From an uncultured Clostridia bacterium (GTDB taxonomy: Bacteria > Bacillota > Clostridia > Christensenellales > HGM11417), in the NCBI GenBank assembly GCA_944332455.1, contig CALVJY010000005.1:46482-110481 (forward strand): a DNA stretch of 64,000 nucleotides. The letters run 5' to 3'. This document shows, piece by piece, positions 16,608-24,200 of this stretch. Made by a program: the position numbers and the translations under genes. Every line of letters starts with the position of its first letter. Positions within the stretch are counted from its first letter, which is position 1. The notes beneath the pieces are model-generated. The model did no database searches and had not been told where the DNA came from. It saw only the letters and a list, made by a program, of their open reading frames with translations.

Positions 16608-16649
16608 ATTATAGTATATTCGTACGAATTTGTCAATGATTTCGTACAA
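16608..16649 (-). promoter_or_regulatory. Toxin-antitoxin promoter with operator in the spacer
   Basis: On the minus strand TTGACA (16631-16636), a 17-nt spacer and TATAAT (16608-16613) are perfect consensus. The perfect palindrome TTCGTACGAA (16619-16628) lies inside the spacer. A related half, TTCGTACAA, lies at 16641-16649, upstream of the -35 box. Binding of the antitoxin complex to both would block polymerase. Confidence 0.82.
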
Positions 16650-16686
16650 TTTTTTTGAATACGGCCTGTTCTCTCTGCCACCCATA

Positions 16687-16727
16687 GAACAAACCGCTCC
16701 CCCTTCCCGTTCGGGAAGGGGGAGCGG
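16687..16727 (-). terminator. Terminator of the TPR protein gene
   Basis: A 16-bp GC-rich stem (16694-16709 with 16712-16727) is followed on the minus strand by TTTGTTC. The stem is very strong and the U-tract weak. Confidence 0.6.
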
Positions 16728-16800
16728 CGGCCTCGCCGACCGTACCCGACAGAGCGAAAAATTTTCATCTCTTTGACGGGATCTCTCGATCGGCAGGGGC

Positions 16801-18957
16801 CTAGTTGCCCATGTGCGGGAAAAATTCGGGGTCGGAGCCGTGGGCGGCCACGTAGTCGTTGAGGACCTTTTCGCCCATGATCTCGCTTTGCTTCAGCTGC
16901 CGGCGGAGCTTTTTTTCGTCCAGCCCGGCCCGGCCTGCCGCCCGCAGCAGGATGGTCCACAGCGAGGGGTTGAAGGCGTGCTCGGCCAGGTTGCGTTCGG
17001 CCATGGCCCGCACGGTCCCGGCTTCGAACCCGTCCTCTCCCCGGAGGAAGTAGAACACGTACATCGAGGCCACATTGTCGTGGACATAGGCGCCGGAGCG
17101 CGCCACGGCGTCCAGGATCAGCTTTTTGGCCCGGCCGGAGTCCCGCTCCGTCCCCTCCCCCTTCTCCAGGCAGGCGGCCAGCAGGCCGTCCTGACAGTAG
17201 CAGGAGGGGTAGCCCTTCCAGTCCAGCTCGTGCGCCCGCTCGAAGAGGCTGACCGCCTGGGCGGGGTCCTTCTGGGTCCCCCAGCCCTGCAGATAGAGCT
17301 GTCCCAGCAGGGAGAGATTGCAGGAATAGTCCGGATCCTCGGCCCGGATCTCCCGGCAGAGGCGGAGGGCTTCGGCCCGGTGCCGTTCGTTCGGCTGCTG
17401 TCCGAGCCGGCCGTAGGCCAGGGCCTCGGCGCAGGTTCGCTTCCAGAACGAACTCCGCCCCGCCAGCTCCCGGGCCGCCGGCCACAGGGGAGCCGTTCCC
17501 CGGCGGGAGAACAGGCTCATCCGGGCATGCAGCAGCTCGCCGGCGCAGTCCATGCCGCCGCGGGCCGCCCGGGCGTAGAACAGGGCCGCCCCCGAATAGT
17601 CGTGCCGGACCTCCTCGGCCAGCACGCCGGACAGATAGTCCTGCGCCCACTTGGGCAGCCGGCCCTTGCGCAGCAGGTTGTTCAGAAAGGGGAAATCCCG
17701 CAGGACCCGCCCGGCCTGGATGAGCCGGATCAGGGCCGTGGGGGCGTCGAATCCGTCCCGGATGGCCTTCAGCAGGGCCTCCCGGGCCTTTTCGACGTCC
17801 TCCCGCTCTCTGGCGCCGTCAAACAGGATCATGCCGCGGTAGTAGTCCAGCGAGGGGCTGGGATACTTTTCGCCCAGTTCCTCCACGATGGCCAGCGCCT
17901 CGTCGTACCGCCCCATGGAGGCCAGCACCCGGAAGATCTGCTCCCGGCAGAGGTCCTTCTCCCCTTCCTCCCCGGCTTTGGCCTCGGCCTCCCGCAGGAG
18001 GGTCAGGGCCTCCTCCGGCCGGCCCAGGTCGCACAGGATGTCGCACTCGGTCTCCAGAAAGTCAAAGGCAGAGCCCTCCGGACGGGCGGCCCGCAGCCGC
18101 TCCAGCTGGCGGCCGTACTCCTCGGGATCCCGGGAGGTCCTGCAGGCCGCCCGGACGGCGATCAGGGTCAGATGGGGATCGCTGCCCCTGGAGAGGCAGA
18201 ATTCGGCGTCGGCAGCGGCCTGGGCGGCGTCTCCGGCCTCCAGCGCCACTTCGGCCCGGATAGCCCGGATAATCGGATCCTGGGGCCGGGAATCGGCCAG
18301 AAAGCGGATGTAGGGCAGGGCCCGCTCCGGCTGTCCCAGGGCCATGCAGGCCTGCACCATCAGCATGTAGTTGTCCGGGAGCAGCGTCCGGTCCCGGAGC
18401 AGCTTGCCGGCGACGGCCAGCGCCTCGGCGGGGCGTTCCTCCGCCAGAAGCACCCGGGCCAGGGTCATGCGGATGATCCGCCCCGGCCGGCCCGGCATTT
18501 TGGCCTCGCGCAACAATTTTTCCGCCCTCTTGAGCTTTTCGGGATCTCCCTCCCGCTCGTACTCGCCCAGCAGCGCCGAGGCCCAGAAGTAATTGCAGTC
18601 CGTGCTGCGGAACTCCTCGCGGTACTTTTCGCACAGGGCGATGCAGTCCTCCTCCCGGCCGGCCGCCAGGTCCAGCATCATCATGCCCTTGTAGGAGAGC
18701 ACGACGTCCCGGGGGCTGCCGGTAAACCCGTTGGCAAAATCGCTCTTGACGGCTGCGAAACGGCTCTCCTTCTCCTCCTCGGACAGAGAGCCCTCATCCA
18801 GCGCCCGGCCGAAAAGCCCCAGCCTCCCCCTTCCCCGCAGCACGTACAGGGAACGGTCGTCCGGGTCCTCGGACAGGGCGCGCTCGGTCAGGGCCAGGGC
18901 CTCCTCGTAGGCCTCCTTTTCGAGCAGCGTTTCGATTTCCTTGATCCTGTTCGGCAT
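16801..18957 (-). CDS. TPR/Sel1-like repeat protein
   Basis: The 718-residue protein is built almost wholly of helical repeats. The start (ETLLEKEAYEEALALTERAL) and many later segments, such as GRPEEALTLLREAEAKAG and GRYDEALAIVEELGEKYP, follow the TPR pattern. Near residues 545-600 the spacing changes to a Sel1-like unit (GQLYLQGWGTQKDPAQAVSLFERA). There is no signal peptide and no membrane segment, so it is cytoplasmic. Such proteins are scaffolds for protein contacts; no enzymatic domain is seen. GGAGGGAG precedes the ATG. It may be co-transcribed with glyA upstream, although a terminator lies between them. Confidence 0.82.
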   Translation of the reverse strand: MPNRIKEIETLLEKEAYEEALALTERALSEDPDDRSLYVLRGRGRLGLFGRALDEGSLSEEEKESRFAAVKSDFANGFTGSPRDVVLSYKGMMMLDLAAGREEDCIALCEKYREEFRSTDCNYFWASALLGEYEREGDPEKLKRAEKLLREAKMPGRPGRIIRMTLARVLLAEERPAEALAVAGKLLRDRTLLPDNYMLMVQACMALGQPERALPYIRFLADSRPQDPIIRAIRAEVALEAGDAAQAAADAEFCLSRGSDPHLTLIAVRAACRTSRDPEEYGRQLERLRAARPEGSAFDFLETECDILCDLGRPEEALTLLREAEAKAGEEGEKDLCREQIFRVLASMGRYDEALAIVEELGEKYPSPSLDYYRGMILFDGAREREDVEKAREALLKAIRDGFDAPTALIRLIQAGRVLRDFPFLNNLLRKGRLPKWAQDYLSGVLAEEVRHDYSGAALFYARAARGGMDCAGELLHARMSLFSRRGTAPLWPAARELAGRSSFWKRTCAEALAYGRLGQQPNERHRAEALRLCREIRAEDPDYSCNLSLLGQLYLQGWGTQKDPAQAVSLFERAHELDWKGYPSCYCQDGLLAACLEKGEGTERDSGRAKKLILDAVARSGAYVHDNVASMYVFYFLRGEDGFEAGTVRAMAERNLAEHAFNPSLWTILLRAAGRAGLDEKKLRRQLKQSEIMGEKVLNDYVAAHGSDPEFFPHMGN

Positions 18958-18972
18958 AAAAACTCCCTCCGT

Positions 18973-18999
18973 AAAACGCCCGGAGAAGCTCCGGGCGTT
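18973..18999 (-). terminator. Intrinsic terminator of glyA
   Basis: The stem CGCCCGGAG with CTCCGGGCG has loop CTT on the minus strand and is followed by TTTT. It lies about 20 nt after the glyA stop and just before the TPR gene. Confidence 0.82.
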
Positions 19000-19020
19000 C
19001 GGTCCTGGGGTACGGACCCT

Positions 19021-20271
19021 TCAGCAGATATCGTCCCGGTACAGCGGGAAGGCCTGGCAGAGGGCCGAAACTTCCCGGGCCACCTCGGGCAGGGCGGCCT
19101 CCCGCCGCTCGATGACGTCCGAAATGAGGTCGGCGATGCGGACCATCTCGGCCTCCTTCATCCCCCGGGAGGTGACGGCCGGGGTGCCGATGCGCACGCC
19201 GCTGGTCACAAAGGGGCTTCGGGTCTCGAAGGGCACGGTGTTCTTGTTGACGGTGATGCGGGCCTCGTCCAGCAGCCTTTCCAGCTCCTTGCCGGTCAGG
19301 TCCGTCCCGGTGAGGTTGAGCAGCATCAGGTGGTTGTCGGTGCCGCCCGAGACCAGCCGGACCCCCCGGCGGAGGAACGCCTCGCTCATGGCCTTGGCGT
19401 TTTTGACGATCTGGGTCTGGTAGGCCTTGAACTCGGGCTTTAAGGCCTCCCCGAAGGCCACGGCCTTGGCGGCGATGATGTGCATCAGCGGCCCGCCCTG
19501 GGTGCCGGGGAAGACGGCTTTGTCGATGTCCTTGGCGTACTTCTCCTTGCAGAGGATCATGCCGCCCCGGGGCCCGCGCAGGGTCTTGTGGGTGGTGGTG
19601 GTCACGAAATCGGCCACCGGCACCGGATTGGGATGCAGGCCGGCCACGATCAGTCCGGCGATGTGGGCGACGTCCACCATCATCAGGGCGCCGACCTCGT
19701 CGCAGACCGCCCGGATGCGGTCAAAGTCGATGATCCGGGGATAGGCCGAGGCCCCCGAGACGATCAGGCGGGGCCGGTGTTCCAGGGCCAGGCGGCGGAG
19801 TTCGTCGTAGTCGATGCGCTCGTCTTGTTCCGAGACCCCGTAGGAGACAAAGTTGAAGTACTTGCCCGAGACGTTGACCGGGCTGCCGTGGGTCAGGTGT
19901 CCCCCGTGGGAGAGGTTCATGCCCAGAATGGTGTCCCCCGGCTTGCAGGCGGCAAAGTAGACCGCGAAATTGGCGTTGGCGCCGCAGTGGGGCTGGACGT
20001 TGGCATGCTCGGCCCCGAACAGCTGTTTGGCCCGCTCCCGGGCCAGGTTCTCGGCGACGTCCACGTACTGGCAGCCGCCGTAGTAGCGCTTGCCGGGATA
20101 GCCCTCGGCGTACTTGTTGGTCAGGAAACTTCCGGCCGCGGCCATGACGGCGGGCGAGACGAAATTTTCGCTGGCGATGAGTTCGAGGTTGCCCCGCTGG
20201 CGCTCCAGCTCCTTGGCCATGGCCTCGTAGAGCTCGGGATCGCAGCGGCCGATCAGGGAAAGATCAACCAT
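19021..20271 (-). CDS. glyA: Serine hydroxymethyltransferase
   Basis: The 416-residue PLP enzyme interconverts serine and glycine and loads one-carbon units onto tetrahydrofolate in the cytoplasm. The PLP lysine is residue 229 in TTTTHKT. Other family landmarks are [24 protein letters not shown], and the [12 protein letters not shown] segment. The length is typical. GGAG lies 7 nt before the ATG. A 335-nt region without genes precedes it; I did not recognise a glycine or folate riboswitch there. Confidence 0.96.
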   Translation of the reverse strand: MVDLSLIGRCDPELYEAMAKELERQRGNLELIASENFVSPAVMAAAGSFLTNKYAEGYPGKRYYGGCQYVDVAENLARERAKQLFGAEHANVQPHCGANANFAVYFAACKPGDTILGMNLSHGGHLTHGSPVNVSGKYFNFVSYGVSEQDERIDYDELRRLALEHRPRLIVSGASAYPRIIDFDRIRAVCDEVGALMMVDVAHIAGLIVAGLHPNPVPVADFVTTTTHKTLRGPRGGMILCKEKYAKDIDKAVFPGTQGGPLMHIIAAKAVAFGEALKPEFKAYQTQIVKNAKAMSEAFLRRGVRLVSGGTDNHLMLLNLTGTDLTGKELERLLDEARITVNKNTVPFETRSPFVTSGVRIGTPAVTSRGMKEAEMVRIADLISDVIERREAALPEVAREVSALCQAFPLYRDDIC

Positions 20272-20606
20272 GATTTATCTCCGAAAATGTATTTCTCTGG
20301 TGAAAAAACCGCGCTGGGCGGAAGGGACCGCCCGGAAAAGGGCGCCTCGGAAAGGGGCCGTTTTGCAGGCCGGAAGCGGCACCCGGGAACGGGGATCGCC
20401 CCGGGGATCCCCGCTCTTGCGGGGCCGAAGGGGAACAGTCGCCCTTTGTCCCCGCTCAAAAGGGGCAGGGCAGGCTCTCATAAGAGGGCCGGGCAGACGA
20501 AGCCGCCGCAGGCAAAAGCCCAGACGGGCAGTCGGTGCGGCCGCAGTAAAAGAGAACGCAAAGGCCCGCCGGACAGGGTCCGGGATCTGGCCGCACGATA
20601 AGGACT
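20272..20606. other. GC-rich leader/intergenic region upstream of glyA
   Basis: Several self-complementary GC stretches occur, for example GCGGGGATCCCC near 20399-20413. No known riboswitch consensus, promoter box or open frame is convincing. It could hold the glyA promoter or a long untranslated leader if glyA is co-transcribed with the isomerase gene. Confidence 0.4.
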
Positions 20607-21404
20607 TTACAGCCCGCGCATGTAGCTGACGAACTGGGGGAAGACGATGCCGGCCTCGGTCAGATCCGCCGCCCAGCGCTTGACCCACTCCAGGGAATAG
20701 AACCCCTCGTAGCCGATCCGGCTGAGGGCCGAGACGGCCTCGGCCACGGGGATGTCCCCCGCTCCCATCATCTTGTAGCGGACTTTGCCGTCCTCCAAAG
20801 CGGAATCCTTCAGGTGGACGTGGCGGATGGCCTTTCCCAGCGTCCCCACCGTCTTTTGGGGGGACTCGTGGAAGAAGCGGCAGGTGTGGTGGACGTCCCA
20901 CAGCACAAAGAGGTTGTCCGCCCCCACCGCCTTTAACAGTTCGGCCATTTTGTCCGAGTCGGCCAGCACGCCGTTGGTCTCGGCCAGCACGCTCACGCCG
21001 TGGGCCCGGGCAAAGTCGCAGATCTCGGCAAAGCGCTCGGCCAGCACCGGCAGCGGGGCCGCCGGGCCGGGCTGGGGATTCTGATCCCCCAGCACCCGCA
21101 CAAAGGGCACCCTGGCCCGTTCGCACAGGATGACGTACTCCTTGGCCTCGCAGAGCGCTCCGGCCGGGTCGGGGTCGGAGAGGTTGGCGCCGGAGGTGAA
21201 CAGCGGGATCTCCAGACCCGCCCTTTGCAGGCGTTCCCGGGTCCCGGGCAGCTCCTCGCAGAACTCCCGGATGCGGGGGGCATAGATCTCCCTGCCCACG
21301 CCGCGGATCTCGATGCCCGAAAAGCCCAGGTCCGCGGCCGCCGAAAAGATCTCCTCGAAGGTCCATTCCGGACAGCCCAGAGTAGAAAATGCCAGCTTGA
21401 TCAT
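20607..21404 (-). CDS. Sugar phosphate isomerase/epimerase-like TIM-barrel protein
   Basis: The 265-residue protein fits the xylose-isomerase-like TIM barrel (AP endonuclease family 2 fold). Visible features are KLAFSTLGCPEWTFEEIF at the start, then GIEIRG, VLAETNGVLADS, LFVLWDVHHTCRF and HVHLKDS. The Glu, Asp/His and His residues at the strand ends form the usual metal site. Members isomerise or epimerise sugars or inositols; the substrate cannot be told. GGAGG lies 7 nt before the ATG. It precedes glyA by 335 nt on the same strand. Confidence 0.82.
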   Translation of the reverse strand: MIKLAFSTLGCPEWTFEEIFSAAADLGFSGIEIRGVGREIYAPRIREFCEELPGTRERLQRAGLEIPLFTSGANLSDPDPAGALCEAKEYVILCERARVPFVRVLGDQNPQPGPAAPLPVLAERFAEICDFARAHGVSVLAETNGVLADSDKMAELLKAVGADNLFVLWDVHHTCRFFHESPQKTVGTLGKAIRHVHLKDSALEDGKVRYKMMGAGDIPVAEAVSALSRIGYEGFYSLEWVKRWAADLTEAGIVFPQFVSYMRGL

Positions 21405-21644
21405 GTGGTTACCTCCGCTCGCATCGCTTTCTCTTTAGTATAACCCAAAAAGCGGCCTTCTGTCAATCGGAAGTCCGCTTCCGCGCGGATTTTGCCCCAT
21501 TTCTCCCCTATTTTTTCGGGGAAGATCCTCCCGCCGGGGCGGCCGGAGGCAGGAGCCGCCGCAGGGGGCGCCCTTTCCAGAAGCAACCAAAACAAAGGCC
21601 GGCTGACAGTCTTTTGTGCGTGCGTGTAAGCGCAAGGACATCAA

Positions 21645-21725
21645 CCAATGGGACAAACCGAAGGAAATAAACCGAAGGCATCACCCAAAGCATCACCCCA
21701 ATGGGATAAACCAAAGGCAATAAAC
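21645..21725. repeat. Imperfect 28-bp direct repeat
   Basis: Copies at 21645-21672 and 21698-21725 begin CCAATGGGA and end AATAAAC, differing at three positions, with related pieces (AAACCGAAGG, CATCACCC) between. They lie in a 550-nt gene-free region. The half-stem ACCCGGAAGGGCCCGCC also occurs twice, near 21724 and 21807. Confidence 0.65.
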
Positions 21726-21812
21726 CCGGAAGGGCCCGCCCGGCTGATGTTATTGTGCCCTGCCGGAGCGGTCGGAACCTGTCCGGAAGAATAGCCGAAA
21801 GGCATAAACCCG

Positions 21813-21848
21813 GAAGGGCCCGCCCGGCTGACGCCGGGCGGGCCCTTC
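21813..21848 (-). terminator. Strong GC hairpin downstream of the isomerase-gene promoter region
   Basis: A perfect 16-bp stem starts GAAGGGCCCG and has the loop TGAC. There is no clear T-run on either side, so termination is only a guess. A similar GGGCCC-rich stem lies at 51729-51767. Confidence 0.35.
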
Positions 21849-21956
21849 GGAGAAAAGGGGGAAAATGATGAGCAGTGTAAGGATACCCCTTTTGAGCGCT
21901 TTTAAACCTCTGATCTGAAATTTTTTTAAAATTTTTGTATCTTCTCCATCAGCCCG

Positions 21957-22586
21957 CTATTCCTTAAGCACCAGGCCCAGCAGCCGGCTGAGATCCAGAG
22001 CCTGCATGGGCGAGACCACGGCGCCCTTCAGGCATCCCTCGCTCACCCGCAGGCCGGACAGGTCGCACCCGGAGAGGTCCACCCCCTCCAGCGGGGTCTG
22101 GAAAAACTCGGCCCCGGACAGGCTGACCCGCTGCAGGCCGATCTCCTTCAGCCCGACGCGGTAAAAGCCCGCCCCGGACAGATCGCAGTCCGCCGCCTCC
22201 GCCCGCCGCAGCCGGCAGTCCGAAAAACTGAGGTCCCGGGCCATACACTCGGACAAGACGAGGTCGGACAGCAGGCTCTCCTCCATCCGCAGGCCCAGCA
22301 GCTTGCAGCCCTCGAAGCGCACCCGGGAAAAACCGCACCCGTAGAACACGGCGTTGGAGAGATCACAGCCCGAAAAGAGGACGTCCTCGAAGTTGGCCAG
22401 CCGGTGATGGCCGAAGATCCGGCATTTGGCGAACAGACAGCCCGAAAAGGCCCCGCTCCGCAGAGGAGGCACAACTTCCCGCTCGAAGCGGAGGGCGGAG
22501 GCCCCCTCCTCGGCCATGTTTTCGGCAAAGCTCCCCGCCTTCAGCGCGGGCAGGGCGGGCGCGCACGGCCCTTTCTCCTTTTTCAT
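21957..22586 (-). CDS. Pentapeptide-repeat protein
   Basis: The 209-residue protein is a run of pentapeptide repeats with the A(D/N)LxX pattern. Examples are FAKCRIFGHH, FEDVLFSGCDLSNAVFYGC, FSRVRFEGCKLLGLRM and LSGAEF, VDLSGCDLSGLRV. This makes a right-handed four-sided beta helix. Some members mimic DNA and protect gyrase (Qnr, MfpA), but a general role is unknown. ATG 22586 is chosen because GGGAGGG lies 5 nt before it. No signal peptide is seen. Confidence 0.86.
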   Translation of the reverse strand: MKKEKGPCAPALPALKAGSFAENMAEEGASALRFEREVVPPLRSGAFSGCLFAKCRIFGHHRLANFEDVLFSGCDLSNAVFYGCGFSRVRFEGCKLLGLRMEESLLSDLVLSECMARDLSFSDCRLRRAEAADCDLSGAGFYRVGLKEIGLQRVSLSGAEFFQTPLEGVDLSGCDLSGLRVSEGCLKGAVVSPMQALDLSRLLGLVLKE

Positions 22587-22933
22587 GGATCCCTCCCGGG
22601 TCTTTTTCTCTCTTATTATTGTACTCCGGGCGGAGCCGGTTGTCAACCCTTCCCGCCTGCCCAAAGCACCCGAACGCATGGATGGGCAGAATTTTCAGCA
22701 AAAGCCGCCTGCATGGCCCCGGCCGGAGATGTTCCATGTGTCCTTCTGCTGCGCCCTCGTCTGCTTCCGGCGCTGCGAAAAAAGCTCTTTCGGCCGGATT
22801 TTGGTAAAGTTCTCCTGCCGTTTGATCCTGCCGCAAGCCTCTTGAAAAAAGGCTTTTTGGATAGAAAGCAGGCTCCCGCAAAAAGGCTCCAAAAAAACCG
22901 GGAAAGGCCCCTCAGCCCAGGACGGGAATCCTC
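22587..22933. other. Intergenic region without recognisable features
   Basis: The 347 nt between the pentapeptide-repeat gene and the D-lactate-dehydrogenase-like gene hold no frame with a ribosome binding site and no clear terminator or RNA. Confidence 0.4.
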
Positions 22934-23998
22934 TTATTGTCCCTCAGCCCGGGGAGGGAAGCAGCGCTCCTTCCGGGTCTTCCGGCAGTCGGGAGAGGTT
23001 TCGGCGCCCTTGCAGCGGTAGCAGATCTCGTTTGTCAGCGGCCCGCCCGCAAAGTACTCGTCCAGGTTGGACAGGGTGGTCCCGGCGATATTTTTCAGGG
23101 CCTCCTGGGTCAGAAAGGCCTGATGAGAGGTCAGAATGACGTTGGGCCGGGTGACCAGCAGGGCCAGCAGGTCGTCCCGGATCAGGGTGCCGGCCCGGTC
23201 CTCGAAGAAGAGATCGGCCTCCTCCTCGTAGACGTCCAGCCCGGCCCCGCCCACTTTCCCGGCGTTGAGGGCCTCGAGCAGGGCGGCGCTGTCGATCAGG
23301 GCGCCGCGGGAGGTGTTCAGGATGATCACCCCCTCCTTCATGGCCGAAAAGGCCTTTTTGTCCAGCAGGTGGAAGGTGTCCTCGGTCAGGGGGCAGTGCA
23401 GGGAGATGACGTCGCTGCTTTGGTAAAGCTCGTCCAGGGAGACAAAGCGCACCCCCTCGACCTCGCCGGGAAAGGGGTCGTAGGCCAGCACTTCCATGCC
23501 GAAGCCCCTGCAGATGCCCATGAATACCCGGCCGATCCTGCCCCCGCCGATCACCCCCACGGTCTTGCCGTGCAGGTCGAATCCGGTCAGCCCGTTCAGG
23601 GAAAAGTTGAAATCCCGGGTGCGGATGTAGGATTTGTGGATCTTGCGGTTGAGGCACAAGAGCAGTCCCATGGTGAACTCGGCCACCGCATAGGGGGAAT
23701 AGGCCGGCACCCGCACCACGGTCAGGCGGCTGTCGAAGGCTGCCTTCATGTCCACGTTGGAGTAGCCTGCCGAGCGCATGGCCAGCACCCGGACGCCGGC
23801 GCGGGTCAGCTCCCTGATGCAGGCGGCGTCGATGTCGTCGTTGACAAAGGCGACGGCGCCCTCGCAGCCCGCGCTCAGGGCCGCGGTCTTGGCGTTGAGT
23901 TTGCTCTCGAAGTATTCCAGCTCGTAGCGCCCCCCGTTCAGCCGGTCGAACCACTCCCGGTCATAGGGCTTGACGTCGTAAAAGGCGATCTTTTTCAT
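22934..23998 (-). CDS. D-lactate dehydrogenase-like 2-hydroxyacid dehydrogenase
   Basis: The 354-residue NAD-dependent enzyme is of the D-2-hydroxyacid dehydrogenase family and most like fermentative D-lactate dehydrogenase (pyruvate to D-lactate). The Rossmann motif GGGRIG is at residues 151-156. The catalytic set is Arg231 (NTSRGALID), Glu260 and His292 (SHQAF). After the usual end there is an extra basic tail with four cysteines (CYRCKG, DCRKTRKERC), which the family normally lacks or has only in part. An SD, AGGAG, precedes the ATG. The promoter is TTTGAA-16-TATAAG (24055-24082). Confidence 0.88.
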   Translation of the reverse strand: MKKIAFYDVKPYDREWFDRLNGGRYELEYFESKLNAKTAALSAGCEGAVAFVNDDIDAACIRELTRAGVRVLAMRSAGYSNVDMKAAFDSRLTVVRVPAYSPYAVAEFTMGLLLCLNRKIHKSYIRTRDFNFSLNGLTGFDLHGKTVGVIGGGRIGRVFMGICRGFGMEVLAYDPFPGEVEGVRFVSLDELYQSSDVISLHCPLTEDTFHLLDKKAFSAMKEGVIILNTSRGALIDSAALLEALNAGKVGGAGLDVYEEEADLFFEDRAGTLIRDDLLALLVTRPNVILTSHQAFLTQEALKNIAGTTLSNLDEYFAGGPLTNEICYRCKGAETSPDCRKTRKERCFPPRAEGQ

Positions 23999-24054
23999 AC
24001 AAAAACTCCTGTCTGTTTTTTCATTTTCTCCTCCGTCATTGTTCCCCTCTCTTG

Positions 24055-24082
24055 CTTATACCATACGGCGCCCGGCTTCAAA
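24055..24082 (-). promoter_or_regulatory. Promoter of the D-lactate dehydrogenase-like gene
   Basis: On the minus strand TTTGAA (24077-24082), a 16-nt spacer ending in TATGG, and TATAAG (24055-24060). The TGG just before the -10 makes it an extended -10 promoter like those at 937 and 6012. Confidence 0.55.
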
Positions 24083-24148
24083 CAGAAGCATTTTACATAA
24101 CAGACCAAAGCGGCGCTTATAAAGGCCGGGACATTCGGCCTTTTCTTT

Positions 24149-24185
24149 TGAAAAAGCGGTCCGCACCAGTGCAGACCGCTTTTTC
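24149..24185 (-). terminator. Intrinsic terminator of the glycan operon
   Basis: A stem AAAAAGCGGTC / GACCGCTTTTT with an inner GCAC/GTGC stem is followed on the minus strand by further T and C. It lies about 20 nt after the alpha-mannosidase stop. Confidence 0.75.
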
Positions 24186-24200
24186 ACGTTTTGTCCGGAA

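Noticed and set aside
20272..20606. Tetrahydrofolate or glycine riboswitch before glyA
   Set aside because: Neither consensus is seen. The stems present are short and GC-rich without the conserved core.
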